This document shows positions 1-8,076 of a stretch of 64,000 nt of DNA, piece after piece. The position numbers and the translations under genes were made by a program. The notes beneath the pieces were generated by a model that was not told the DNA's origin, made no database searches, and saw only the letters and a list, made by a program, of their open reading frames with translations. The first letter of the stretch is position 1, and each line of letters begins with the position of its first letter. Source of the stretch: Anaerosomatales bacterium (GTDB taxonomy: Bacteria > Actinomycetota > Coriobacteriia > Anaerosomatales > Anaerosomataceae); contig JASEEU010000001.1 of assembly GCA_030019445.1 (NCBI GenBank), forward strand, positions 434,001-498,000, read 5' to 3'.

Positions 1-367
1 TCTCCAACTTCTCCATGAAGCCCATCGTCTGATTGTCGAGCTTGTCTCTCCGTCTCCTGAGCGAGTCGAGCTCGCGCGAGAGGTTCTGCAGCTCCTTAGG
101 GTTGGTGACGTCGCCCGAGAGGATCTTGGCCTGCTCTACCTCCATCTTCTCATCGAGAAGGGCGGCCTCGTCCTCGTTGGCCTTGATGAGGCGCTCGGCG
201 TCGGCCACGTACGTCTCGGCCTTGCCGAGCAACGCCTCGACCTCGCGCATCTTGTGACGAAGGGAGAGGATCTCCTGCTTCTCGGGCAGCGCCTCGAGGC
301 GCTTCTCGGCACGCAGGATCGCGGCGTCCGCATCGGCGATCGCGAGGAGTACCTTCGCTGCTTCCAT
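1..367 (-). CDS. Zinc-ribbon coiled-coil protein, N-terminal part (cut by window edge)
   Basis: The visible 122 residues are almost entirely charged heptad-like helix (start MEAAKVLLAIADADAAILRA), as in the long coiled-coil arm of the CT398/YbgI-neighbour family whose C-terminus carries a C4 zinc ribbon. The zinc-ribbon end lies outside the window, so that part is not seen. The ATG overlaps the stop of the Nif3-family gene by one base (TGATG), indicating translational coupling. Pairing of these two families is common in Actinomycetota and Bacillota. The exact function is unknown; a structural or nucleic-acid-binding role is usually assumed. Family assignment rests on coiled coil plus context. 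Confidence 0.6.
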   Translation of the reverse strand, partial: MEAAKVLLAIADADAAILRAEKRLEALPEKQEILSLRHKMREVEALLGKAETYVADAERLIKANEDEAALLDEKMEVEQAKILSGDVTNPKELQNLSRELDSLRRRRDKLDNQTMGFMEKLE

Positions 368-1473
368 CAACGCCCCTTCGCTGTCCACCAGGCCACCACG
401 GGCTCATCCGCGACCACGCGCACGTCGCTGTCAGCCACGACGGCTCGCACGGCGTCCGCGAGGACGCGCACGAGCGGCCACTCGGTGGCGTCGTGCCCCG
501 CCTCGATCACCGCGCAGCCGGCTTCCACCGCGCCCGTCGCGCCATGATACCGCACCTCGCCACCGACCAGGACGTCGGCTCCCGCCGCGATCGCGTCTGG
601 CACGAGGCCGCCGACCGACCCGTTGCCGACCGCGACGGTCGAGACCATGCGCTCCGGGTCCCCCCAGACCCGCGGCTCCACGCCCAGGCGGGTCGCCACG
701 AGCGTCGCCAGGGACGCGAGCGTCAACGGCGCGTCGGGCACGCAGAGCCTGCCGAGACGTGCGGCGCCCCGGGAGAGGCGCCCCTCGGTAGCGATCACCA
801 CCGGCTCCTCATACGGGTGCGCGTCGCGGATCGCGGCGAGCACGGCGGCTCGAGAAGCCCGTGGTGCGACCATCTCCACGCGCGTCTCAGGCGCGCCTGC
901 TCCGGAGGCCGAAGCGACCGGACGGGCCCCGTCCAGCGGCTCGAACATCCCGGTGCCGTCGTTGAAGAACGCGCACCGCTCGTACTCCCCGATCCGCCCG
1001 GCGCCCGCGCGCCCAGCGGCCTCGACGACGGACTCGACCGCCGCCCCGGGGACATAGGTGACGATACGGTCCACCTCCTGCTCGGCGCGCTCGAGAGGGC
1101 GCATGATACGCAGCCCGAGCGCGCGCGGGAGCGCCTCGGCCCCGGCGGGGGCACGATCGAGGTTCGTGTGGAACGCAGCGACGGCGACCCCGTGCCGTAC
1201 GGCAGCGAAGGCGCCCGGAGCGCTCCCGGGTGTCAGCGTGGGCGGGCTCTCCAGGAAGAGCGGATGATGCGTCAACAACAGGTCGTGTCCCTGCTCGGCG
1301 GCACGACGCACTGACGTAACGGACGCATCGAGCGTCACCAGGACGGAACGCACCGGCGACCCGGGATCGCCGACCGCAAGCCCGACGCGGTCCCACGGCT
1401 CGGCCCACTGCGACGGGAAGCGCTCTTCGAGCGCGGACAACACATCGAAGACGCGCAGCTGCTTGGCAGACAT
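367..1473 (-). CDS. Nif3-like dinuclear metal centre protein
   Basis: This 368-residue protein carries the Nif3/YbgI signatures: LLLTHHPLFL at about residues 65-74, the following HTNLD motif, and near the C-terminus EAGHDATEWP, which together supply His, Asp and Glu ligands for a dinuclear metal site. The length (about 370 rather than 250) matches the subfamily with an inserted PII-like middle domain, here the stretch containing HPYEEPV. It is often annotated GTP cyclohydrolase 1 type 2, but the physiological reaction is not established. I chose the ATG at 1473 because the upstream frame extension overlaps the neighbouring gene and does not look like protein. It is two bases from the PHP phosphatase stop, in the same operon. 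Confidence 0.85.
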   Translation of the reverse strand: MSAKQLRVFDVLSALEERFPSQWAEPWDRVGLAVGDPGSPVRSVLVTLDASVTSVRRAAEQGHDLLLTHHPLFLESPPTLTPGSAPGAFAAVRHGVAVAAFHTNLDRAPAGAEALPRALGLRIMRPLERAEQEVDRIVTYVPGAAVESVVEAAGRAGAGRIGEYERCAFFNDGTGMFEPLDGARPVASASGAGAPETRVEMVAPRASRAAVLAAIRDAHPYEEPVVIATEGRLSRGAARLGRLCVPDAPLTLASLATLVATRLGVEPRVWGDPERMVSTVAVGNGSVGGLVPDAIAAGADVLVGGEVRYHGATGAVEAGCAVIEAGHDATEWPLVRVLADAVRAVVADSDVRVVADEPVVAWWTAKGR

Positions 1474-1474
1474 C

Positions 1475-2284
1475 CTAGAGACCGACCTCCTCCGGCACGC
1501 GCTTGCGGAACACGAGCACGCTCTGGTAGCCAGCCGAGCGCAACGCCGCCGCCGCCTCGTCCCATGCCGCGCCGACCTCCCCGGGCCGGTGCGCATCGGA
1601 GCCGACCGTCATGGGGACGCCTGCGCGGTTCAGCGCTCGCAGGAACGCCATGGAGGGGTAGAGCTCGCGGCACGGCTTGCGGAGACCCGCCGTGTTCACC
1701 TCGACGGCGACCCCGGCTGCCGCGAGCCGCTCGGCACACCACTGGTAGCGCTCGTCCAGCCCGCCCGGCGGCAGGAAGTTGAACTTCTTCATAAGGTCCG
1801 GGTGACCCATCACGTCGTAGAGGCCGGTCTCGGCCGCCTCGCACACGAGCGTGAAGTAGCGGTCCCACAGCGCGTCGAGATCGCGACCCTCGTACCCGTC
1901 TGTGCGGTCCGGGTCGTCGAACGCCCAGTCGTCGAGGTAGTGCACCGACCCGAGCACGACGTCGAAGTCCGCCGACGCCAGCGCGCGCTCCGTCTCCTCC
2001 AGATGCGCCGGCAGGTGATCGGCCTCTATGCCGAGAAGCACCTCCGGCGCCGCGGTGCGGCTCGCGAGGTCGCGGATCTCGGCCACGTAGTCGGGGAGCT
2101 CGGACGCCGGCATCGCGTAGGAGGCCGCATGCGGGTCGGCAGCGAGCACCGCCGCAGGCAGGGGGAGGTGATCGGTGAACGCGAGGATGCTCACCCCGCG
2201 CTCGCGCGCGGCGGCCACGTACTCGGCAGCGGCGCCGCGCGCATGCCCGCAGCGTGCCGTATGGACGTGCATATCGATGCTCAT
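1475..2284 (-). CDS. PHP-domain phosphatase, histidinol-phosphatase (HisJ) family
   Basis: This 269-residue PHP-fold metallohydrolase has the expected metal-binding motifs in order: HVHTARCGHA at the N-terminus, FTDHLP near residue 38, GIEADH in the middle and a late VGSDAHRP. The subfamily is closest in layout to HisJ/HisK histidinol-phosphate phosphatase, the penultimate step of histidine synthesis. No other his biosynthesis genes are adjacent (hisC lies 16 kb away and may serve aromatic transamination), so another phosphomonoester substrate is possible. The ATG at 2284 shares ATGA with the stop of mnmA. Confidence 0.75.
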   Translation of the reverse strand: MSIDMHVHTARCGHARGAAAEYVAAARERGVSILAFTDHLPLPAAVLAADPHAASYAMPASELPDYVAEIRDLASRTAAPEVLLGIEADHLPAHLEETERALASADFDVVLGSVHYLDDWAFDDPDRTDGYEGRDLDALWDRYFTLVCEAAETGLYDVMGHPDLMKKFNFLPPGGLDERYQWCAERLAAAGVAVEVNTAGLRKPCRELYPSMAFLRALNRAGVPMTVGSDAHRPGEVGAAWDEAAAALRSAGYQSVLVFRKRVPEEVGL

Positions 2285-3351
2285 CCGACCTCCGTGATGA
2301 AACCGCCACCGATCACGATGTCCTCGTTGTAGCACACCACCGACTGGCCCGGCGCCGCCCCCTCCACCGGTCGGTCGAAACGCACGATGAGCCGATCACC
2401 GTCGATGCTCGCCTCGGCGGGCACGGGCGCCATGCGGTAACGGGTCCGAGCCTCGCACCGCGCCGACGGGGTGTCCGCATACCAGACCGGGTCGCTCGCC
2501 CCGACCATCGTCGACGCGAGCGCCTCACGCGGACCGACGACCACGCGTGCCTTCTCGGCATCGATCGCCACCACGAAGAGCGGTTCGGCGGCCGCGACCC
2601 CGATACCCCTGCGCTGGCCGACGGTGAACGCGCATACGCCGTCATGGCGGCCGATCTCGTGTCCGGCGAGATCCACGACGGCACCCGGCGGGCACGTTGC
2701 GGACCCGTGCTCCCGGACGAACGAGCTCACGTCCTGTCCTGCCAGGAAGCACACGTCCTGACTCTCCGAGCGGTCGTGCGTCGGGATACCGAGACGAGCG
2801 CCCTCGGCACGCACGTCGCGCTTGTGCAGCCCGCTTAGCGGGAACCACACGTGCCGCAGGGTCTCCGGCCCGAGGCGGTAGAGGAAGTACGACTGGTCCT
2901 TGGCGGGATCCTTCCCCCTTGCCAGGCGTGGACCAGCGGGTGTCGCGGCGACAGCCGCGTAGTGGCCGGTGACCAGGCCGTCAGCGCCGCCGACGAGGGC
3001 GGCGTCGAGCAGGGCGCCGAACTTGATCCGCGCATTGCACACGATGCACGGATTGGGGGTGCGTCCGGCAAGGTACGCCGCGCAGAACGGGTCGACGACC
3101 TCCTCGGCGAACGCCGGGGACACGTCGAGCACACGGTGCGCGATCCCCAGCGCGCGGGCGACGGACTCCGCAGCGGCGCACGTCTCCTCGTCGCTGCTGC
3201 GTGAGACGCCGAGACGGAACGTGACACCGATGACATCGAGACCCGCTGCGAGCGCACGGGCGGCGGCGACCGCGCTGTCGACGCCTCCGCTCAACCCGGC
3301 CCAGACCGTGCGCCACGACGCGGGCGGTGCGGTCTGCGCGGGGCTGCTCAC
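2281..3351 (-). CDS. mnmA: tRNA-specific 2-thiouridylase MnmA
   Basis: This 356-residue cytosolic enzyme activates C2 of uridine-34 with ATP and inserts sulfur in tRNA-Lys, -Glu and -Gln. The PP-loop SGGVDSAV is at residues 21-28. The two catalytic cysteines are Cys102 in TPNPCIVCNARIKFG and Cys201 in SESQDVCFLAG, in the positions known from E. coli. The conserved GHYA and KDQSYFLYRL motifs are also present. The start is GTG at 3351, overlapping the stop of the upstream uncharacterised gene as GTGA, so the two are probably co-translated. A cysteine desulfurase partner is not in the window. Confidence 0.95.
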   Translation of the reverse strand: MSSPAQTAPPASWRTVWAGLSGGVDSAVAAARALAAGLDVIGVTFRLGVSRSSDEETCAAAESVARALGIAHRVLDVSPAFAEEVVDPFCAAYLAGRTPNPCIVCNARIKFGALLDAALVGGADGLVTGHYAAVAATPAGPRLARGKDPAKDQSYFLYRLGPETLRHVWFPLSGLHKRDVRAEGARLGIPTHDRSESQDVCFLAGQDVSSFVREHGSATCPPGAVVDLAGHEIGRHDGVCAFTVGQRRGIGVAAAEPLFVVAIDAEKARVVVGPREALASTMVGASDPVWYADTPSARCEARTRYRMAPVPAEASIDGDRLIVRFDRPVEGAAPGQSVVCYNEDIVIGGGFITEVG

Positions 3352-4052
3352 TGCGCTCCGGCGGCCGCGTCCTCGTCGGCGTGCAGCACCGAGAGCATCT
3401 CCCCAACGTCGATGTCGGCCACCGGCGCGAGGAGGACCACGATCTGGGCGTGCGACAACAGGCCGCGGTGCTTCATGGCACGCATGTCCTCGAGGTTGTC
3501 GATCGACACCGTACGCATGAGGTGGTGCATGCGGCGCTGTCGGATCGCCACCTTGAAGACATCCGCGGTCTGCTGCGACTCCACAACGAAGAGCACAGCC
3601 GACTCCTCGTCAGGTACCTGCTCGCAGCGCTGGGCGACCTCGCTCACGAAGTGCGTCGCGGCGGCGAGCGAGAGGGGCCGCTCGACCGTCCTCGTGCTGA
3701 CGGCGATCCCCGTGTCCGATGTCCACTTGCCGTCGCCGCGGGTCTCGAAGCCGAGGGACTGGGCTATGGTCTCCACACGCTGCCGGAACTCCTTGCGGGC
3801 ACGCGCCAGCTCGTCCGTATGGGGGGTCGAGGGTGCGATCACGACATCGGGCACGGCCTCCTGGACCTGCGCGACATCCGGGCCATCCTCGGGTCCGACG
3901 AGGTCGCGCACGTCGGAGGTGAGGGCGTCCTTGGCATCCATCGTGAGCAGCTCGGCAAGCCGTGGATTGCTCACCTCGAGCTTCAGTCCGAACACGTCGA
4001 GAACCGCGAACCGTCCGTCCTTGCCTGGAGCCGCGTCATCAGGTGCGCTCAT
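3348..4052 (-). CDS. Uncharacterised protein upstream of mnmA
   Basis: I do not recognise a family for this 234-residue soluble protein. It has no signal peptide or membrane segment. An acidic, Ala/Asp-rich middle (about residues 45-75) separates a short N-terminal segment from a C-terminal half with alternating hydrophobic strands (AVLFVVES, HAQIVVLLAP) and a basic stretch IRQRRMHHLMRT, so an alpha/beta nucleotide- or nucleic-acid-related fold is conceivable. The ATG at 4052 is preferred over the upstream in-frame GTG because AGGAG lies 9 bases before it. It is the first gene of a unit running into mnmA (GTGA overlap), which suggests a link to tRNA modification or sulfur transfer. That link is inference. 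Confidence 0.6.
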   Translation of the reverse strand: MSAPDDAAPGKDGRFAVLDVFGLKLEVSNPRLAELLTMDAKDALTSDVRDLVGPEDGPDVAQVQEAVPDVVIAPSTPHTDELARARKEFRQRVETIAQSLGFETRGDGKWTSDTGIAVSTRTVERPLSLAAATHFVSEVAQRCEQVPDEESAVLFVVESQQTADVFKVAIRQRRMHHLMRTVSIDNLEDMRAMKHRGLLSHAQIVVLLAPVADIDVGEMLSVLHADEDAAAGAQ

Positions 4053-4140
4053 CGCCTCGTTCTCCTCTGCGATCGTCGCCTGCCGGCCCTCCCCCACACG
4101 TCAGGGTATCCCATGCCTGTGCCGGTGGGAAGCGGCCCGA

Positions 4141-4162
4141 GACCGTGCGTCACCGCACGGTC
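4141..4162. repeat. Perfect 9-bp hairpin in the gap before the mnmA unit
   Basis: GACCGTGCG and CGCACGGTC form a perfect 9-bp inverted repeat with a four-base loop. On the minus strand it would lie in the 5' leader of the uncharacterised gene at 3348-4052. There is no T-run, so it does not look like an intrinsic terminator. It could be a leader structure or an operator. Apart from this, 4053-4253 holds nothing I can name. Confidence 0.4.
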
Positions 4163-4253
4163 CGGCGTCGGCGAGCACAGGACCCTTTCGCAGGCTGATG
4201 GCCACCACCCACCCCCGAAGCGCGTCCGCTCATCGAATCGAACAAACCATCGC

Positions 4254-4282
4254 TTGTGACGCCGGTGGGGCTTTGCTAGGGT
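4254..4282 (+). promoter_or_regulatory. Candidate promoter of a small RNA
   Basis: TTGTGA (4254-4259) and TAGGGT (4277-4282) are separated by exactly 17 bases, a plausible sigma-70-type pair on the plus strand. It points into a gene-free, hairpin-rich stretch rather than toward any coding region. Confidence 0.4.
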
Positions 4283-4284
4283 GG

Positions 4285-4414
4285 AAGCCCGCTCTCGCGA
4301 GCGGGTGGAAGATCGGACTTCCACGGCTGATAGCCACAGGGTGGCGAGAGCCCACTGGATAGCCCAGATGGAACGCCCAGGCTGCATCGCGGCCCGGGCG
4401 TTCCGGCGTCTTCC
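4285..4414 (+). ncRNA. Candidate small structured RNA
   Basis: The stretch between the ribH stop and the mnmA unit is non-coding but packed with hairpins. They are CCCGCTC-TCGC-GAGCGGG-like at 4288-4305, GTGGAAG-ATCGGA-CTTCCAC at about 4305-4324, GCCAC-AGG-GTGGC at about 4333-4345, and a long GGAACGCCC...GGGCGTTCC stem at about 4370-4403 followed by GTCTTCC, a weak intrinsic terminator. The 5' GGAAG could also pair with the terminal CTTCC. A plus-strand promoter-like pair lies just upstream. I tested it against SRP, 6S, tmRNA, RNase P and the common riboswitch cores by eye and matched none. Strand choice rests on the promoter and terminator order. Confidence 0.4.
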
Positions 4415-4421
4415 TGCCAGG

Positions 4422-4889
4422 CTAGCCGCGCAGCGACTTCACGAGGTTGGCCGTCTCGATGCCGGCCAGCGCGGCATCCCAGCCCTTGTTCCCCGCCTTG
4501 GTCCCCGCGCGCTCCACCGCCTGCTCGATAGTGTCGGCGGTGATCACGCCGAACATCACGGGCACGCCGCTGTCGAGCGCGATCTTCGCGACGCCCTTGG
4601 AGACCTCGGCGGCGACGTAATCGAAGTGCGGGGTCGCTCCGCGGATGACGACGCCGAGCGCGAGGACGACATCGTAACGCCCGGACTCGGCCATCGCACG
4701 CGCCGCCAGCGGGATCTCGAACGCGCCCGGTACCCAGGCGACGTCCACATCTCCGGCTGCCACGTCATGCCGCGCGAGCGCGTCCTGCGCGCCGCTCAGC
4801 AGACGACCCGACAACAGTTCGTTGAAGCGGCTCACGACGATGCCGACCTTCAGGCCGGTCCCGATGAGCTTCCCTTCGTAGACAGCCAT
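4422..4889 (-). CDS. ribH: 6,7-dimethyl-8-ribityllumazine synthase
   Basis: This 155-residue enzyme condenses 5-amino-6-ribitylaminouracil with 3,4-dihydroxy-2-butanone 4-phosphate, the penultimate step of riboflavin synthesis. Recognisable motifs are [13 protein letters not shown] near residues 19-31, [28 protein letters not shown] with the catalytic His, and [14 protein letters not shown]. The length is typical of the subunit that assembles into capsids. It is the last gene of the ribD-ribE-ribBA-ribH operon, one base after ribBA, and is therefore presumably controlled by the FMN riboswitch upstream of ribD. Confidence 0.96.
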   Translation of the reverse strand: MAVYEGKLIGTGLKVGIVVSRFNELLSGRLLSGAQDALARHDVAAGDVDVAWVPGAFEIPLAARAMAESGRYDVVLALGVVIRGATPHFDYVAAEVSKGVAKIALDSGVPVMFGVITADTIEQAVERAGTKAGNKGWDAALAGIETANLVKSLRG

Positions 4890-4890
4890 G

Positions 4891-6135
4891 CTACGACTCC
4901 TTCCCGCCCGTCTCTCCCGGCAGCTCCAGCCGGTGGGACATCTTCTCCTTCTTCGTGCGCAGGTAACTCAGGTTGTCCGGACCGCAGCCGACCTGCAGCG
5001 GCACCTGCTCGGTCACCGTGAGCCCGTAGCCCTCAAGCCCGACGATCTTGGTCGGGTTGTTGGTCAACAGCCGCATCGACGTCAAGCCGAGGTCCGCGAG
5101 GATCTGCGCGCCGATGCCGTAATCCCTGAGGTCCGCGGCGAAGCCGAGCGCTTCGTTGGCCTCCACGGTGTCCGCCCCGCCGTCCTGCAGCGCGTACGCG
5201 CGCAGCTTGTTGGCCAGCCCGATACCGCGACCCTCGTGCCCGACGATGTAGAGGATGACGCCGAGGCCCTCGGCCTGGACGAGCCGCATCGCTTCCTCGA
5301 GCTGGTCGCCGCAGTCGCAGCGCGCCGAGTGGAACACGTCGCCGGTCAGGCACTCCGAGTGGACGCGCACGAGCACGTCCTCGGCGCCCTCCACCGCTCC
5401 CGCGACGAGCGCGACATGCGTCGAGTCGTCCACGGTGGACCGGTAGCCGTACGCGGTGAACTCGCCGTGACGGGTGGGCATCCTGACGGTCGCGATGCGC
5501 TCGACGAGCCGCTCCGTGCGGCGACGGTAGCGGATGAGGTCGGCGACCGTGATCATGAGCAGCCCGTGGTCGGCGGCCACCTGCTCGAGCTCCGGCCGCC
5601 GCGCCATCGTCCCATCGGGGTTCATGATCTCGCAGATCACACCCGCCGGCGTCAGCCCCGCCGCGCGGGACAGGTCCACCGCGGCCTCCGTGTGGCCCGC
5701 ACGCTCCAGCACGCCGCCGTCCTTGGCCCGCAACGGGAAGACGTGCCCCGGCATCGAGATGTCGTCGGGTGTGCTCCCGGGGTCGATGGCGACGCGGATC
5801 GTCTCGGCACGGTCGGCCGCCGAGATACCCGTCGTGATCCGACCCTTGGCGCCGATGGATACGTGGAACGCGGTGCCCTGCGCCGACGTGTTCTGGTCGG
5901 TCATGGGCGGGATGCGCAGCGCCGAGAGCCGGTCGGCGGTAAGCGGCATGCAGATGAGGCCGCGACCATGCTGCGCCATGAAGTTGATGGCTTCGGGCGT
6001 GACCTTCTCGGCCGCCATCACGAAGTCGCCCTCGTTCTCGCGGTCCTCGTCATCGACGACCACGACCATGCGGCCCTTGGCGATCTCTTCGATCGCGTCC
6101 TCGATGCGCGCGAACGGTCCGCTCATGACGGTCAC
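4891..6135 (-). CDS. ribBA: Bifunctional 3,4-DHBP synthase / GTP cyclohydrolase II
   Basis: This 414-residue fusion supplies both precursors of the riboflavin pathway. The N-terminal RibB half shows [30 protein letters not shown] and EIMNPDG. The C-terminal RibA half shows [13 protein letters not shown] followed by SARCDCG (three zinc-binding cysteines) and GHEGRGIGL with the catalytic Arg. Length is normal for RibBA. The start is taken as GTG at 6135, which overlaps the ribE stop (GTGA) and has GGAGG five bases upstream. An ATG three codons later at 6126 is the alternative. Confidence 0.95.
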   Translation of the reverse strand: MTVMSGPFARIEDAIEEIAKGRMVVVVDDEDRENEGDFVMAAEKVTPEAINFMAQHGRGLICMPLTADRLSALRIPPMTDQNTSAQGTAFHVSIGAKGRITTGISAADRAETIRVAIDPGSTPDDISMPGHVFPLRAKDGGVLERAGHTEAAVDLSRAAGLTPAGVICEIMNPDGTMARRPELEQVAADHGLLMITVADLIRYRRRTERLVERIATVRMPTRHGEFTAYGYRSTVDDSTHVALVAGAVEGAEDVLVRVHSECLTGDVFHSARCDCGDQLEEAMRLVQAEGLGVILYIVGHEGRGIGLANKLRAYALQDGGADTVEANEALGFAADLRDYGIGAQILADLGLTSMRLLTNNPTKIVGLEGYGLTVTEQVPLQVGCGPDNLSYLRTKKEKMSHRLELPGETGGKES

Positions 6136-6791
6136 CGGCCCTCCGTGAACTCGCGCAGCAGGTCGCCGAGACCGCGGCGGCCGGTCTCTTCGGCATGCCC
6201 GGTGTAGCGAGCGACGAAGCGCTCGACGTACTTGCCGAGGATGTCAGCTTCCAGGTTCACCTTGGCGCCGATGGCCTTGTCCTTGAGCGTCGTCGACTGC
6301 TCGGTCTGAGGGATGACGGCGACGGTGAACCCGCTCTCGCCGAGCTTGGCGACGGTCAGGGAGATGCCGTCCACAGCGATGGAGCCCTTCTCGACGACGT
6401 ACGCCATGACCTCGGGCGGCGCGCCGAACTGATAGACCGTGAACTTGCCCGCCGGCTGACGCAGCTCAAGCGTCCCGATGCCATCCACGTGCCCCGTCAC
6501 GAGATGTCCGCCGAGACGGTCCGACAGGCGCAGCGCGCGCTCGAGGTTGACCTTCGAGCCCTGCTGGAGGCCGGCGAGCGTGCTGCGCTCGAGGCTCTCG
6601 GCGGACACGTCGGTCAGAAACGCGCCACGTATGAACTTCACGACCGTCAGGCACACGCCGTCGACGGCGATGGAGTCCCCGATGGCCATGTCGCGGCCGA
6701 ACTCCGGCGCGTACACCTCGATCCGCATGCCGCCGCTCTGCCGCTCGGCGCGGGTGATGATACCTTCAGATTCGATGAGACCGGTGAACAT
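6132..6791 (-). CDS. ribE: Riboflavin synthase alpha subunit
   Basis: This 219-residue protein is built of two lumazine-binding repeats. The start [10 protein letters not shown] is diagnostic, and each repeat contains the core VDGVCLTV or [20 protein letters not shown] marks the second repeat boundary. It dismutates two lumazine molecules into riboflavin and the pyrimidine recycled by RibH. It is encoded between ribD and ribBA, in the order seen in Gram-positive rib operons. Confidence 0.96.
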   Translation of the reverse strand: MFTGLIESEGIITRAERQSGGMRIEVYAPEFGRDMAIGDSIAVDGVCLTVVKFIRGAFLTDVSAESLERSTLAGLQQGSKVNLERALRLSDRLGGHLVTGHVDGIGTLELRQPAGKFTVYQFGAPPEVMAYVVEKGSIAVDGISLTVAKLGESGFTVAVIPQTEQSTTLKDKAIGAKVNLEADILGKYVERFVARYTGHAEETGRRGLGDLLREFTEGR

Positions 6792-6813
6792 CGAGCGCTC
6801 CCTCCTCGGCTCG

Positions 6814-7941
6814 TCACGCTTCTTCGGTAGTCACAGGGCGCCATACCACGGCGGCATCGTCTCCCGCCACCACGGCCTCGGCGGCCCTCAGCTTCACATC
6901 CAGGTCACCCGCTACGTCCGCCGGCCGACCGAGGAACAGCGGCGGGGCGGCGTTGCCGGCCATCCCGCCCGCCTGCACGACGATGAGCTCGTCGATCGCG
7001 CGCGCCTCCCAGAGCGCGGTGAGCATCCCCGGCCCCGCCTCCACAAGGACGTCATCGACGCCCTCGGCTGCGAGTGCTCTCAGTGCTCCACGGATGCCCT
7101 CAGCGTACACGTAGCGCGCGACACCGACCCCCGCCGCCCGCACCGCATCGAGCTGCGCGTCATCGGTACGATCGCTTGCGACCACGAGCGAGGGCCCCAG
7201 GCTGTCGGTGAAGACCGTTCGCTCCGGTCGCGGCACCGACGTCCGCGAGAAGACCACCCGCAGCGGCTGGCGGTCGAGCGGCGTTCCATCACCCGCGCGC
7301 ACGGTGAGACCCGGATCGTCGACGGTAAGCGTCGCGGCGCCCACGCCGACAGCGGTCGACAGCGCTCGCAGACGTCTCGTCACGCCCGCAGCCCCCGGCC
7401 CGGTCATCCGCGCGCGTCGGCCAGCCATGAGCGACGCCTTGCCATCCAGGGAGAGCGCTACCTTCACCCGGGTCCACGGGAGACCGGTGCGCAACCGCTT
7501 GAGCCACGCCTCGTTCAGCTCCTCGAACGGTGCGGGATCGTCGGCGAACCGGACCTCGATCCCGGCCTCACGCAAACGTCGCGCCCCGCCACCCGCGATC
7601 TCGTTGGGGTCGGCCATGCCGATGACCACACGGGCGACACCGGCCTTGATGAGCGCGTTGGTGCACGGAGGCGTTCGGCCGATGTGATTGCAGGGCTCAA
7701 GGGTGACGTAGACATCCGAACCCGCGGCGTGATCGCCTGCAGCCTCCAGCGCGCGCACCTCGGCATGAGCGTCACCCGCGCGCTCGTGCCAACCCTCCCC
7801 CACGACCTCGCCGTCCTTGACGATGACGGCGCCCACGAGCGGGTTGGGGCTCACGGTGCCGAGACCGCGCATCGCGAGATCGAGGGCGCGCGACAGCCAC
7901 CGCTCACCGACGAGGGGGCGTGCGTCGCTCAACAGATGCAC
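6814..7941 (-). CDS. ribD: Bifunctional diaminohydroxyphosphoribosylaminopyrimidine deaminase / reductase
   Basis: This enzyme performs deamination and side-chain reduction early in riboflavin synthesis. The N-terminal deaminase domain has NPLVGAVIVK, the zinc motif HAEVRAL and LEPCNHIGRTPPCTNAL. The C-terminal reductase domain contains MTGPGAAGVTRRLRALSTAVGVG and VEAGPGMLTALW. I place the start at GTG 7941 (375 residues), because the upstream ATG at 7962 lies inside the riboswitch, while AAGGAAGG sits six bases before the GTG. The Shine-Dalgarno sequence immediately follows the aptamer's closing strand, which suggests FMN controls translation initiation. Confidence 0.95.
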   Translation of the reverse strand: MHLLSDARPLVGERWLSRALDLAMRGLGTVSPNPLVGAVIVKDGEVVGEGWHERAGDAHAEVRALEAAGDHAAGSDVYVTLEPCNHIGRTPPCTNALIKAGVARVVIGMADPNEIAGGGARRLREAGIEVRFADDPAPFEELNEAWLKRLRTGLPWTRVKVALSLDGKASLMAGRRARMTGPGAAGVTRRLRALSTAVGVGAATLTVDDPGLTVRAGDGTPLDRQPLRVVFSRTSVPRPERTVFTDSLGPSLVVASDRTDDAQLDAVRAAGVGVARYVYAEGIRGALRALAAEGVDDVLVEAGPGMLTALWEARAIDELIVVQAGGMAGNAAPPLFLGRPADVAGDLDVKLRAAEAVVAGDDAAVVWRPVTTEEA

Positions 7942-7954
7942 GAAGAACCTTCCT

Positions 7955-8060
7955 TCTCCCATCCGGACTGTGACCGTCGGCTCCGGGATCTCACCGGATC
8001 GGCCCCTTTCGGGGTTCGCGGGCTATCACCGCCGGTGGGGACTCTCACCCCGCCCTGAAG
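7955..8060 (-). promoter_or_regulatory. FMN riboswitch (RFN element)
   Basis: Read on the minus strand, the conserved RFN blocks appear in order: CAGGGCGGGGTGAGAGTCCC, CACCGGCGGTGATAGCCCGC, a GAACCCCGAAAGGGGCC hairpin, GATCCGGTGAGATCCCGGAG, CCGACGGTCACAGTCCGGAT and GGGAGAAGG. It lies between rpe and ribD. FMN binding should repress the whole rib operon. No separate terminator follows, and the ribD Shine-Dalgarno abuts the 3' end, favouring translational control. A possible -10 (TAGAAT on the minus strand, 8074-8079) overlaps the rpe stop, but no convincing -35 was found. Confidence 0.95.
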
Positions 8061-8076
8061 AAAGTGCGTCGCTATT

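Noticed and set aside
4254-4414. SRP RNA, 6S RNA, cobalamin or guanidine riboswitch
   Set aside because: The apical GGAAG-type SRP motif, the 6S bubble and the cobalamin or guanidine core sequences are absent. Only the stems themselves are clear, so it is reported as an unassigned candidate RNA.
7941-7962. ribD start at the ATG at 7962
   Set aside because: That ATG lies inside the conserved 3' block of the FMN aptamer, while a GTG at 7941 has a well-spaced Shine-Dalgarno sequence.
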